This document shows positions 12,183 to 25,000 of a stretch of DNA of 64,000 nucleotides, piece by piece. The notes under the pieces are model-generated. The model worked only from the letters and a program-made list of their open reading frames with translations. It did not search any database and had not been told where the DNA came from. The stretch lies in assembly GCA_030077755.1 (NCBI GenBank), contig JAQJZZ010000005.1, forward strand, positions 620,001 through 684,000. Direction: 5' to 3'. A program made the position numbers and the translations under genes. This DNA is from Filosporella fistucella. Its lineage: Eukaryota; Ascomycota; Leotiomycetes; Helotiales. The number at the start of each line of letters is the position of its first letter. Position 1 is the first letter of the stretch.

Positions 12183-13559
12183 ACGGTACGGCATTAAGAA
12201 GCGGAACTGTATATATATGGAATGGTAGAACGGGCGTGTGTAGCATTGGCTCACTGCTACACGAAAACATACAAGTCTTGCTACTGGATCGTGAATAGAT
12301 TCTAGCCAATGTAGGTCTCAATGACCGCCTTGCTTTCTGTATGGCTTCCTCGACTCCTCGATTCTTCGATTCTTCGACAAGACTGAGCTTTTACAACCAC
12401 ACAGTAATGGTTGGAGAGTCCCTCCCAGCCCTAGCTGCAACCTGCTGATGTTTGCATGATCTATTATTAAGCTTTAGAATTTCTGATGCTCCTGTCGATC
12501 TGGACATCTTCATTCACTGTCCACCCGGTCTTCAAACAGAGTTCAAATCTACTCGTAAATATCGGATTCGATCCGAAAACAAAGCTAGAATCTGAAACGA
12601 AAAAACATCCCAAGCGGAAACATGTCAAGGTTTGTTTGGAAATAGAATTTAGCAAGGTACTTGTCTATCAGAAGATCTAATCCTATCTATGGGAAAGATC
12701 GGAAGCTGACGCAAAGACCGTATGTTCGTGGAAAATTGTCCTGTCAGAAAAGTGCCGAACACTTACTGGCGTGTGCTGTATGAAATGGCTGAGATTGACA
12801 GGTTTTTAAGTACATCTACATACCCACTACATATGAATGCTTGGAACGGCTTAGCAATTACCAGCTCCAATAAATAATATGATAATATAAAAAAGAAAGT
12901 TGCTTCCTTCCTATCCATCTACCCCGCTACCTCCCCTGTCCTGTCGTGCCCCTCGTCCAGTCCTTCGCCTCCCACACGTGCCTTGTCGTCAACGGGTTGG
13001 ACCAGAGGTCATCCAGGCTTGCAAAAATTCTCAAGCTGCATAACATTTTCTCCTCAGATTCTTCACTGTACTTGCATTCTGCGTGCAATCCCATACAATT
13101 GACCCCCCTACTAATCCACTCTGGCTCTAATGACCTGAATTCTTTGCATGCCTGTTGACCGGATTCTGTATCCGCAGACGTAAATTCGTCATTTGGCCTG
13201 CTGGAGGGAGATGGAAGATGAGTCTAGCTGCAAACGAATGGTGAAAAGTCTCGCTTGAGAAATTCTTTTTTTTCTTGCACTTGCACTCGCACCCAAAAGA
13301 CTCCACTTCCCTTATCAAACCAATTGTATTCCGTACGCTTAGCTCTTCAACCAATCAAAGCCTCTCATTGCCTCTCCAATTCCACTCCTCTGATTGACTC
13401 AATCTTCCGCAAGCAAACCTGTAACCTGCAACCTGCATCTCACTTCTCCCCTCCGACTCCACTCCACTACTTTGCAATACAACTCAACTCAACTCTTCCT
13501 ACACAACAAAACTTCCTCCTTTCCCTGCCTCAACAGTAAAGAGAGAATAAGTTGCGCGT
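12183..13559. other. Gene-free region and carbamoyl-phosphate synthase promoter
   Basis: No gene seen in about 1.4 kb. Short direct repeats of GATTCTTCG occur near 12355-12378. The stretch from about 13290 to 13540 is pyrimidine-rich, typical of a fungal promoter and 5' leader, and contains the TGACTCA site listed separately. Confidence 0.5.
13395..13401 (+). promoter_or_regulatory. TGACTCA, cross-pathway control (Gcn4/CPC1/CpcA) site
   Basis: A perfect palindromic TGACTCA lies about 165 bases before the uORF and 575 before the main ATG. It is the consensus for the bZIP activator of general amino-acid control, which is known to activate fungal arginine-specific carbamoyl-phosphate synthase genes. 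Match and place are seen; use is inferred. Confidence 0.6.
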
Positions 13560-13921
13560 ATGAGTGGGCGCCCGTCAGTCTTCACGTCCCAGGTACGTAA
13601 CAATTGCTCTCTGTTCTTCTATTCCCATTCTTGTGTTTGTGATGGCATTGAGTCATGTTGGAATGGCCCTTATCTACGTGACGATGATCGACCACCATGT
13701 CATTTCTCCACGAGAAAAAACGACAATCTCTCTGCAGCACAACCTCAATTGCTATTCTCTTTTCTATATGTGATAGCTGGCAGCGTACAAATGGATAATT
13801 GCTAACACGTCATAGGATTATATTTCAGGTTCGCACAGCATTCCCCTCCTTACCCGATGGGCTTCCTCACCGCCCTGCTAACCACCACACAGATCACATC
13901 TGGAAAGCTTCAGTAAACTGA
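13560..13921 (+). CDS. Arginine attenuator peptide uORF, split by two introns
   Basis: Exons 13560-13592, 13816-13828 (13 bases) and 13893-13921 join to a 24-codon reading frame: MSGRPSVFTSQ from exon 1, DYIS plus the first base of Asp from exon 2, then DHIWKASVN and a stop. It matches in length and nearly residue for residue the fungal arginine attenuator peptide, which stalls the ribosome at its stop codon when arginine is high and so blocks initiation on the main frame. Asp12, essential in the Neurospora peptide, is kept. Intron 1 (223 bases) falls exactly between Gln11 and Asp12; intron 2 (64 bases) has a TGCTAAC branch site. Its stop is 54 bases before the ATG at 13976. The second donor GTTCGC is unusual but is required by the peptide. 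Confidence 0.9.
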
Positions 13922-13975
13922 AATTGCCTACACCCCCTTACACTGACTACCCTCTCTTCGAATAAACTATCCATC

Positions 13976-15485
13976 ATGTTTGCACGCTTCGTAAAGCCTG
14001 CCGCCTTCAAGCCGGCAGGTGGAATCTATAACCGTCTTGCTATGCAAGCTCGTTCCCTGGCTACCGTCGAGGGAAGTGCTGGTCGTGCTATGCCAGCTAC
14101 TCGTCCTCGAGCTACCCCTATATCCCACGACCGGGCTACATTCACAATCAGGGTATGGCATATTTCCAGCAAATGAGACAATTTTTGCTGATTTTTCATC
14201 TCTTGTAGGATGGTCCAGTTTTCCATGGCAAATCTTTCGGTGCCAAGTCTAATATCTCTGGTGAAGCCGTCTTCACCACCTCCCTTGTTGGCTACCCCGA
14301 GTCCATGACCGATCCCTCATACCGTGGTCAAATTCTCGTTTTCACTCAGCCCCTCATCGGTAATTACGGTGTTCCCTCTTCTGCTCGTGACGAACACGGT
14401 CTTTTGAAATATTTCGAGTCTCCAAATATCCAATGCGTTGGTGTAGTCGTTGCAGACTATGCTGAGAAGTACAGTCATTGGACTGCGGTGGAGAGCTTGA
14501 GCGATTGGTGTGCTCGTGAAGGTGTCCCTGCCATCTCTGGTGTTGATACCCGTGCTATTGTTACCTATCTCCGAGAAGAGGGTTCCTCATTGGCTCGAAT
14601 TACAATTGGAGAGGAATATGATGCCGATCAGGATGAAGCTTTCGTTGATCCCGAACAAATCAACTTGGTCAAGAAAGTCAGCACCAAAGCTCCTTTCCAT
14701 GTCCAATCCTACACTGGAGATATGCACGTTGCAGTCATCGATTGTGGTGTCAAGGAGAACATTCTCCGTAGCTTGGTCGGCCGCGGGGCAAGCGTCACTG
14801 TGTTCCCCTACGATTTCCCTATCCACAAGGTCGCTCACCACTTTGACGGTGTCTTCATCTCCAACGGTCCCGGTGATCCAACCCATTGCCAGGATACAGT
14901 CTACCACTTGACCCGTCTGATGGAGACATCCCAAGTCCCAGTCATGGGTATATGTCTCGGCCACCAACTTCTTGCTTTGGCGGCAGGTGCCCGCACTATC
15001 AAGCTCAAGTACGGAAATCGTGCTCACAATATCCCTGCTTTGGACTTGACTACTGGGCAATGCCATATCACATCCCAAAACCATGGATACGCAGTAGATA
15101 CCCCTACCCTACCCGCAGAATTCAAAGAATACTTTGTCAATCTCAACGACGGCTCTAACGAAGGTATATCCCCCCTCTTTCCCTTCCATCACCATTTCCT
15201 AACACAATCTCTCTAGGAATGATCCACAAAACCCGCCCCATCTTCTCAACCCAATTCCACCCGGAAGCCAAAGGTGGACCCATGGACTCCTCCTACCTCT
15301 TCGACATGTACATTGAGAACGTACAACGCTACAAGACGAACCAAGCTGTCTACCCCGCCGGCGTAGGAAAGGATAACCGTCCTTCGCCTCTCCTAGTAGA
15401 TATCCTAGCTAAAGAGCGCGTTGGCGTCCAGCCTGCACAACCAGCTGAGAATCTCGCACAGGCGAGACAGGCTGCTGCTGCTTAA
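13976..15485 (+). CDS. CPA1: Arginine-specific carbamoyl-phosphate synthase, small (glutaminase) subunit
   Basis: Exons 13976-14152, 14209-15163 and 15217-15485 give 466 residues. The N-terminus is Arg/Ala-rich without acids ([16 protein letters not shown]...), fitting a mitochondrial targeting peptide as in Neurospora arg-2. The CPS small-chain domain begins at [12 protein letters not shown], and the class I glutamine amidotransferase domain carries the nucleophile Cys308 in GICLGHQLL and the His-x-Glu of FHPEAK (about residues 392-394). It hydrolyses glutamine and delivers ammonia to the large subunit for carbamoyl phosphate and arginine synthesis. The spliced attenuator uORF immediately upstream and the TGACTCA site imply repression by arginine at translation and induction by amino-acid starvation. 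Confidence 0.96.
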
Positions 15486-16307
15486 GCTAGTTTAGGTCTT
15501 GGGCTTGCAAATCTCGTTGTGCGAGGGGTTGTGGATGGGGGCGTTATTTGGGCTTTTTTATTGCATGTTTCGTTACCTACTTCACCTTCTTCCCATACCG
15601 AACCTAACCCATCTCAATATGGGATTTAAGTAGGAAGTAAGAAGGATGCAAGGCCAGTGGGTTGAGTTAGCTAGCGAGAGCGAGAGCGATGGACGGGCAA
15701 AAAGCTTGGTGTGTTATTTACATGCTTGCCTGAATTCGAATATATTGAAATACTTGATCTTCCTTCTCGTGCATATATATAGGATTACTTGTGCGTGTGC
15801 TTGTGCTGATATAAAATTTCTTATTTGCTGGTTACTGCTGAGGCAAGAATGACATTACCCGTTTACCAAAATTATCTCTGGGCTTATAATGGTTGTCAGA
15901 ATCTTTCATGTTCGAGGCTTTTCGGCTTGCCAGATCTTTGCACCAGTTAAAGGGTACAAAGTCTACGTTCAAGTTATTCACAACTCACGCATTTGACAGA
16001 AAAAGGAGACAGAAGGTTGAGTGATTCGCTATCGCTCTCATTTGATGCTAATCAGCATCCAAAGTATGAATATACATGCCCTTTACACGCTACTTCCAAG
16101 GGTCAAGTGGTCAAGCTCGTCATCACTATCCAGTATCCAATACTACGCAATGAGAATCATCTCCTAATACAAAGCGCCCAACTGAAATGCATAGAGCCCC
16201 CGGACCAATTCTCTACGCAATGTAAGTAATCTAGAGTATTTCCCGTCTTCTCAAGAATGAGAGTGCACTTCTGTTAGGTAGACGATATTCTGAGTATAAG
16301 CACACTT
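15486..16307. other. Gene-free, between convergent genes
   Basis: Contains the 3' ends of the carbamoyl-phosphate synthase gene (+) and the CCCH gene (-). A GCGAGA/GCGAGAGCGA micro-repeat lies near 15673. No gene seen. Confidence 0.5.
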
Positions 16308-17450
16308 CTAGTTAAGCTGCATCTCAAACATAAGAGAGTTGATGTTTTCCAATAGAGTCTCCTGTATTTTGCACGGGCTAGCCAGCGTAATTTTCTTTGA
16401 CACGTCGGAGCATGTAGAGTTGTCTGAAGATACAAATCAGATCTCGTTCCAAGGTTGCATTATGCTAAACTTACTTGAGAGAGAAGAGCGCCTTGGATCG
16501 TTGCTTTCATCGTCGCTAGGATCGTGGACTGGCTGATTTTGAGGTTCCTCTGACGTGGGGAGCTGGACATCAACTGATGCCTGTGGGTCAACGTGATGTA
16601 ATGTGCTGTCAGCCGAATCTGCTACCACTGAGTCCTTAAGGGAGCGAACGGCACTTAAAACCGGTTGAGACGTCGCCTTGTTAGGTAGTTGGGAGCTAAT
16701 GCTTGTGAACTCTCCAAAGACCTCAACCTTCATGACATCCACGCGCTCTCTACCTCGGAATACTCGCGGTCTCTTTCCATGGTGATAACGACATTCCTCA
16801 GCAGATCGACTGCAGGAATAATTTAGCCAGCGGAGGCAGGGGGCTTTCTTTCCGTCTGCATACCACTGACGTGTACTTGGCTGAATTGGAAATGCCAAAT
16901 TATCCTCATGGGCGTAGCGGCATCGTTCTTGATAAGGGCACAATTTCCCTGTAGCAAAGCGCCGGCATATAACTTTCGAAGTATCTCTGGGTGTCCATCT
17001 GGGTCTCCCGGCCGTCTCTAATCTTATTTCATGAACATCTGACGACTGTGGCTGCCGTTTTTCTTTCCCAGCAGTTGGGTCGACTGTTGTGTCGTTATGA
17101 AGGGGACTGCTCCTTGATACTCGGTCCCGCCCCAAAAACTGAGGCCATGGAGTTGCAGCTCGATCTGGTGTAATTTCCGCGTATTCACCAATGCCAGAAC
17201 GGCGTCTCATGTAGAGAATGTGCCTTCTCTTGTGATAGTCACGATTTGGCTGGTGGCTTACTCTCGCAGTTGAAGAATTGTTCGGTCGTGCTTTATGTAT
17301 GCGGCCACTCTCCTGCGTTCTAGGTCTGAGGGGATCAAAACGGTTCACTCTTTGACCGTGTGCAGAGAGAGTATCCAAGGTCTCCATATTGCATCTTCTG
17401 ATGTATCCATATCCGGCTGAAAGCTTTCTGGTGGAATTGCATGTATACAT
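16308..17450 (-). CDS. CCCH-type zinc-finger protein
   Basis: Two exons on the minus strand, 17450-16475 and 16423-16308, give about 363 residues. The unspliced frame stops 13 codons after a GTAAGT donor; splicing the 51-base intron instead adds a 38-codon tail ending FEMQLN, so I prefer the spliced form. The N-terminal 170 residues are basic and low in order. Two tandem CCCH fingers follow: C-x8-C-x5-C-x3-H (CRRFATGKLCPYQERCRYAH) and C-x7-C-x6-C-x3-H (CLRWLNYSCSRSAEECRYHH). Such pairs bind RNA in other proteins; the target is unknown. The rest is acidic and Ser/Pro-rich. An inner Met at codon 22 is an alternative start. Confidence 0.75.
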
Positions 17451-19130
17451 GATGAAAGTCCGGCTCAGGTTGCGCTTCGTCTATGGAACTAGGGAAATTC
17501 CGCGGATGAGGTAGACGTCAGTATTGGTGAGATAAGGCTCTTGGTTAAGAATTGGGCAAGAAGAGAATGTAGTAGGCTTCGAGTGGAAGTGTTGTGAAAC
17601 GATTGTTAACTATCTTGGTAAGTACCTGGGATGCAAGGATTGAGGATGGTATTACGAGCGAGTGGACTTGCTATATGCGTATGACTACTGTTAAATGAAG
17701 TCGGAGAAAAACTGATGGGCAATTGTGAAGAAGAAGAAGAAGAGAGTTGGAGGGAATTTTGAAGGGAGACTATGGATGATGATAGCATATAGGAAGGAAC
17801 GACCCCCATCCTTCTATTCTCTGTCCAAAATTGAAACATTGGACACATTCATCGTGATCTATATTTCAGAAGAAAAAGAACTGATAAAACCCGAAAACTA
17901 CAGACTTGATGGCAACGAGCATATAAATATCAATGAGTAGGATAGTTTAGGACGGCTCTGCTAAAGACTTACATTTATTCCCCCCTGTACCTGTACATCT
18001 CGACACAGAGTTGAAGAGTTTCAGTACTTTCAAGTAAACAGAATCTTTAGAAGTGCGATTCAAAGATGGTTCTGACCTCAGTGGTTCTAAAACTCGTAGT
18101 TTTGAGTTTCGTCAGACAATTAACCAATCTCACCGTCTTATGGTGGTTTTGCCACATCTAGGCAACGCTTCGTTACGCAGTGCAATTCTTGACATCTATA
18201 CGAGTATACCAATGGTTGTACCAGTACAAATGGACTGCAATCGAATCTATTGCCACTAGCCTATGGGATGTTCAGTATACTCTGTACGCGGTGTTGAGTT
18301 GGATCTTACTCACCATCGTGAGTTGAAGAATCTGTAACTCGAGCCCTGTCTCTCTCGCCTTGAGGAGGCTGGTAGCACCAGGGTACTACTGAGCCATTCT
18401 TTTGCATTTCATAGTTCATTGCATGATTTGAGCATCCAAAATCGCTGCTGTGCAAAGAATGTGCACTGCAGCATATATCACATTTAGGGCGGAAAGTTGG
18501 GTGAAGTTGGCTGCATCCCCAAACTGCTCAAGCCCGGCATTGCGTTGATGCTAACGAGTAAGGTTCAAAGCGAAGGGCGGAAATTCTGGCGGACCGTTCT
18601 GTTCGCTCAGGGATGTCAGTCCGCGGGAGTCAGCCGCAGCGCTGCCTTGCCTTGCCTTGCCCCTTTTTCAGGGAGGTTGGGACGGGCTTGACCCTTGTGG
18701 ATCTTATGGATTCACTTTACCATTAAGGTATCACCCCAGGTTTTTTGGGCTTCGAGAATCTCGATATTTTCAACTTCATTATTGCCCAACTCGCCCGAGT
18801 ACATAGGCACTCTCCGGCACTGCATCCCCAACCCTCTGCAGCTCCATACCCCAAACCAGTGGAAGTTCCCAATTAGCAGACCATCTGTGCCACAAGCAGA
18901 TCACGCTCGCCTTATCTGCACCCGCACATGCACCATATCCAGCTGCATAACGCTGTGTCGGTGAACCCTCACTACCAATCGCAGCCAACACCACAAAGTC
19001 AACCACCTATCCCACACGAACAGCTGGCACTCTCTCCCCTCCAAATCCTCCTCCAGACCCCCCATTTCTTTATTCCCCTCGATCAAATGCCCAACGCCTG
19101 AGGCTGTCGGGTAGCGAATGTTCAGGTCGA
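17451..19130. other. Gene-free divergent promoter region
   Basis: About 1.7 kb between the starts of the CCCH gene (-) and the RBR ligase gene (+). A GCCTT repeat run lies near 18645-18662. No gene is supportable here. Confidence 0.5.
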
Positions 19131-21433
19131 ATGCTAAAATCACGAGCTATCGACGGGGAAAGGAGAGTGAGGCGCCGACGAGATTCACACAGTTCATTGG
19201 AGGACGACGAGCCTTTGGAATCGCGTGGTGGGGAAGTGATCACGCAGGAACTAGATCCTGAGGAGGTTCGGAGGATTCGAATAGAAAGACTCGAGGGGAG
19301 GACATCGACCCGCAGAAGTTCATCCCCGAAGATGACATCTGAATCGCATGCCACGCTGCCAACAGAGAGGTCAAGTCATAGAAGAAGAAGAGATCGCCAC
19401 CGGGATCCAGATGAGAAAAGACATCGACGACGGAGAAAGTCAACCCCCAAAGACGAAGAGGAAACATACGTTTATGGGCCCCCTACAGACAGACCAAAGT
19501 CTAGTCGTATAACCGTCTCAGAGTCTAGGAGACTGGGTCGAGATGGAGAGTCTAGCGAGTCGGAAGCCCATATTGTGCGATCAAAATCCACAAGGGAAAA
19601 GCCAAAGGAGAAAAAGATTAGGGTGGTATACGTTACAAAAGATGTGAGGTCTTCAGACAATAAGGAGAGACGGCGGTCAGAGCGAGAACTTTCGGATCGA
19701 CCAAAGGAAGAATCTATACGCCGAAGCAGAACACATCACTCTCGTCGAAAATCTGCTGTTGAACTTTCCTCCTCGCCCATTAAACGGTATGCGCCCCCAG
19801 TCATTGCAATTGAATTCCGCTAATAGCTATTGTTGTAGAAGTACCTCTACGAGAGATCTACCTCCAGATTCGAGACCTGTATTGAGGAGGAGTAATACCA
19901 CGACTTCACATATACCTTCTGCCAAAGCATTCCCACCGGTGGCAAATACTTCTGCTAGGCGCGCAAGTTTTTTCGGTGGCATTTTTGCTGGTGGGCCTCC
20001 TCAAAGACAGGAACCCGAGAAACTGTACGTGCTCTTAAATTTATCGTTCTATTATACTTACTTGTGTAGTGTCGAATGCCTGACATGTCTATCTGATGAT
20101 GTCCCAAAATCTAGGTCAGCAAAGCTTAAGTGTGGCCATCGCATGTGCCATTCTTGCCTCAAAAGAATCTTCAAACTATCTGTCAAGGACCCTCAGCATA
20201 TGCCCCCTAAATGTTGTACATCAGATCATATTCCACTTGAGCATGTAGAAAAGTTGTTCAAAAATGACTTCAAGCGGACGTGGAATCAGAAATTCGCTGA
20301 ATTCTCAACCAAAAATCGTATCTATTGTCCCGCTCGGCGATGCGGAGAATGGATCAAGCCTTCAAATATTCACAAGGAGGATGGGAAGAAATACGGTAAG
20401 TGCGGTCGATGTAAGACAAAGGTGTGCTGTCTTTGCAATGGTAAATGGCATGGGTCGAAAGATTGCCCCAAGGACGAGGAGACGAACCGGCTACTTGAAA
20501 CAGCGAAACAGGCCGGATGGCAAAGATGCTATAGTTGCAGAACTATGGTTGAGCTGAAGGAGGGGTGCAATCATATGACATGGTAAGCCTGCAACAAGTA
20601 TCTCGCTGTACCTTCTAACTGGAAATAGTCGCTGCACAGCAGAGTTTTGTATGATATGCGGTCTCAAGTGGAAGACTTGTAATTGTCCCTGGTTCAATTA
20701 TGAAGCTGTGGAGGCAGATCGATTGAATCACATGCAAGTTCCTGGGGATATAGAGGAAGAACAGGAGCCAGGGCAACGCCCTCGACGTCTTCGAAGGCCA
20801 CGTCCACATACATACGTTGAAGAAATCGATCACCGTCAACGCCAAGAACGAAGAGATGAGGCGATAGCTCGCAGGATGCAGAGAGTGTCTTTAGAGGATG
20901 ATATCAATGATGACTACCAAGGTGGAATTGGTGATATTCACGGTGTCGGAAATGGGGCTGGTCATTTCATGAATCAGGACTATATTCGAGCTGCGCAGAA
21001 CATCTTGACTGGAAATTTCGACCAAGCAACAGCAGCAGCCAACTATGTCATGGGTGTTGCAAATGCACGAGGAGTGCCTCCACCAAGACCAGGCTCTCGG
21101 AGGATGTCAGGTCCTTACCCAGTTCCTGAACCTCCTTCACCTCAACGAGCCCGCCCCGTCTCCCCACCACCTGTGTTACGAAGACATACAATGAGGGAGC
21201 AAAGCTACAATGCCCACGTTCGCCCGGCAGAAAGAGTCATCCCAGCAAGAACGAGAACTGATTACGAGGCCGAAGCAGCTGTTCATGCACCTCTCGCAAG
21301 AGAGTCTCGACAGAGGCCAGAGCCCAGAACTTCTATTCTTGCAGGATTGGGAGTAAGAGGAAACCGCGTCAGTGCTTGGAGAGCACATGTCCAACCGGGA
21401 GTCGAACCGGAGGAGGGGATGCTCTCTATCTGA
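19131..21433 (+). CDS. RBR (RING-IBR-RING) E3 ubiquitin ligase
   Basis: Exons 19131-19786, 19839-20024, 20070-20582 and 20629-21433 give about 719 residues. The first 220 residues are highly charged and Arg/Ser-rich. RING1 starts ECLTC and continues KCGHRMCHSC; the IBR includes YCPARRCGEW...KCGRCKTKVCCLCNGKWHGSKDC; RING2 is CYSCRTMVELKEGCNHMTCRC with the Cys after NHMT as the expected catalytic thioester residue. RBR ligases take ubiquitin from an E2 onto this Cys before the substrate. The intron at 20025-20069 is 45 bases and stop-free in frame, so its retention would insert 15 residues before RING1. The last intron splits the catalytic Cys codon. The 260-residue tail is Pro/Arg-rich. Substrate unknown. 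Confidence 0.92.
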
Positions 21434-22089
21434 TCGTCAAATCCCATCCGAACGCTCGGATTCAGACGAGAAGATAGCTTCTTTTGACAACCTCTTGGCG
21501 CTTTGAACCCCACTCAAAATCGATGGAATTCACGGATACGAATTCGAAGCGAGGACCGAAAGCTTAAGCAGGGAAAACTGGATCAAAGCAGCACATAGCT
21601 AACATATTTGACTGCCAAATGTGACCAGTTCGGAATAGCTGGCGACAATATCTGTATATTTCTTACGTTGTGGAGGATCTAGAGATATCTTGTCCATCCA
21701 CCAAAACGCATCACTTGATGCTTGTATTCACGATACCCACTTTGACTGTGTATAACCTATTTAATGAAAATCTACGATCTACTGATCAACTTTAATCCAC
21801 ATTTGTTTCCATCGCATGACATCAAGTTTCAAGTTTATGAATCGATTTAATTCCCCACGTTTGGTGCACAGCCACACATCGTCATCTTTGGTTTGACATC
21901 GGAACATCGGTTCGACTGATTTGGGCGCGTGCTCCCAATCTCCAACATCCCACTCGATTCTTGAAGAGCACGACGACCGCCTTTCATCACCACGAATGTC
22001 ATCCTCCTTCATATTCACCATGGCCTTATGACAATAAATCTTCTTCCTCAACTTCACTTCCAACCTAAACCCTCTGCCTTACCGCCACT
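21434..22089. other. Gene-free intergenic region
   Basis: Holds the 3' end of the RBR gene and the promoter of the lipase gene at 22090. Nothing else seen. Confidence 0.5.
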
Positions 22090-25000
22090 ATGTTGTTACT
22101 GCACCAAAGCGGCTCCGTGAAGATAGGTGAAGTTGTCCGCTATACAGTCACTTACACTCCTGCTCACGACCGGATCCTCCCTTCTCCGACTCATCTCCAT
22201 CTAAAAGTTAAAAATACCTCCGCCATCGCCCTCCGCGCTGCCTTCGTTCACGGCCCGTATACCCTCTACGCTGCCGCATACCCCTCTACCTTCAACCCGA
22301 ACGAGAAATTCGAAAACCCACGGGCATATGGCGTCCCAGATTTCGAACCAAACCTCAAGGCAGGAGGGATATTCACTTCGAAACTGAGTGTACCCGAAGA
22401 AGTACGCAAGACAGCTGGACATGGAAGGAGTCCTAGTCCTGGCGGCAGAGATGAAGAGAAGAGTGTTAGTTGGGTGATCGAAGTAGCGAGCCAAGTTATC
22501 TTCTCGAATTCTGCAGCTGTACATTATGAGATATTGCTGGGCAGAGATGAGAAGAGTATCAGTATTGGATTTGCGGCTGGCCTTACGGCGAATGCCCCGC
22601 CTGCTCCGGGACAAGTTAGTGATCACCAGCAGAGCGTAGGTGCGAAAGAGGGGAGACATAGCGCGCAGACCAAAGGGGTGTTTAGTAAAGCTGTGAAAGT
22701 GAGGGTAGATGATACGGCTAGTTTGTGGAATACGCCACGGATGCCGGAATGGGATGATGGAGGCACGAAAGGCGGGATGGAGAAGGAGAAGGGAGGTGAG
22801 GCGGTGGAGAGTGTAATTGGAAAGCATGAGGAAGAAGGACACAGACCGAAGAGGCAGAAGAAGGTACATCTGGTAGTTTTGACACATGGGTTGCACAGTA
22901 ATCTTGGCGCGGATATGTTGTACTTGAAAGAGAGTATTGATGCTACTGCTAGACAAGCAAAGATTGATGCTAGATCGAGGAGAGCGAAGAAGAGGCAGGA
23001 AGAAAAGGGGAAGTCGAGCAAAGGAAATGGTCAGGAAGAGACTGAAGACCAAGAAGCCAAGGACGGTGAACGGAAGAAACAGATTTCTCAGCAGCAAGAA
23101 GAGGATCTCGATCAAGACAGTGATGAGGAAGAGGTAATTGTCAGAGGGTTTTCAGGAAATGCAGTCCGGACAGAACGTGGAATCAAATACCTGGGAAAAC
23201 GCCTCGCCAAATACGTCCTTCAGATGACTTATCCGGATCAACCTTACAAGCCAGTTACGAAAAAATCAGCCACGGAAGCTCTATCACATGCTTTGAAGCC
23301 AGAATCATCCATGAGTTCAGGTGATGGTCCAGCAAGCCATCCTAACAGTACCATCCACAAAGAGCCCTATACAGAGAGAAAACTCGCGTACAAGATCACA
23401 AGTATCAGTTTCATAGCTCACTCACTGGGTGGATTGGTGCAAACATACGCTGTAGCATATATCCAGAAACACTCTCCCGATTTCTTCGACAAGATCAAAC
23501 CTATCAATTTCATTTCTCTGGCTTCCCCTTTCCTGGGGCTCAGTAATGAGAATCCATTGTACGTCAAGTTTGCACTCGATTTTGGACTTGTAGGCCGCAC
23601 AGGACAGGATTTGGGATTAACGTGGAGAGCACCAACTATTGCTCGCAGTGGATGGGGTGCCATTGTTGGTGGGATTGGAGAGAGTGCTCATAAGAAGATA
23701 GACGGCGAAACGGCACCGGAATCAAAGCCTCTTTTGAGAATTCTACCTACTGGCCCTGCACATATTGTTCTGAAGAAATTCAGAAATCGAACGGTGTATT
23801 CGAATGTGGTGAACGATGGGATTGTGCCTTTGCGGACGAGCTGTCTACTTTTCCTTGATTGGCAGGGATTAGGAAGAGTCGAGAAGGCGAGACGAGAAAA
23901 TGGACTTGTGGGAACGATGGCTGGTTGGGGTTGGGCTGAGATCACTGGGGCCAACTCTAGCTCGCCCCAGCGAAGGACGTTTTCTGAGGGAGGTGGAAGT
24001 GAAAATGAAGAGACAGGCAGTAATACTCCTACTAGAGAAGGACATGGTGAAGATGTCCCTCAACCATCCCCGACCGCTACTCGAGACGATGATACTCAAA
24101 GTTTAAAGAGTCGGCCTACATCAGCAAGGTCTCCGACAGGTGATGAGCCAACTTTGGCAGAGACCAATAATGGTCCTCTAGCAAGTCTCATGAAGTTTTT
24201 CCAACCAGCAAATCCTGCTCCCAAACCTCAGAATCCTCCAAAACATCAGAAGATCTATAAAAGAAGTCAAACTCTGCGGATCACCAATGACGATTCTTCG
24301 TCGTCTAGTCTCGGAGTACCTACATCTCCAAAACGAGAACGGAAGAAGGCTACCACAGGAGATTCCGAGCATGATGATCCTCAACGTCTGTCAGCACCCC
24401 CCAAAACTACATTTTTCGAGTCGGCAGGGGATGTCCTTAAACCTCCTCTCCCATCTGTCGATTTCCTTATCGATCCTACCTCCCGACCCCGGACAATCTT
24501 CCATGATCGTGTCTACCATCCTGAAGACATCCCCCCTCCACCACTCAAAAAACGTCCTACCTCATCTCTAATGCTCCGTCGCCGTTCCTCAATGGGTGGC
24601 TCTGATCCATATCCAACAAACCAGATAAAGCACACCGATTCTTCACTTTCAACCCGTGACTACGATGATACGCGGCATACAAATCCCGACAAAGACCCTC
24701 GAGACGTCGTTGACGGCTCGGCAATGAAAGTCGAAGAAAAAATCGCTCGAGCCTATCATCGTGATCTCTCATGGCGTAAAGTTCTTGTCCGACTAGAACC
24801 AGATGCACATAACAATATGATCGTGCGGCGTATGTTTGCTAATGCTTACGGGTGGCCTGTCATAAAACATCTATGTGATACACATTTCAGCGATTCTGCG
24901 GAAGCGAATACGAGGGATGAAGATGAGAATAGGGATGAGAGAGCAAAGAGCACGGGACAAAAACCTGATGCTGAGGGAGGAGAGACAAATGGGACTGAGA

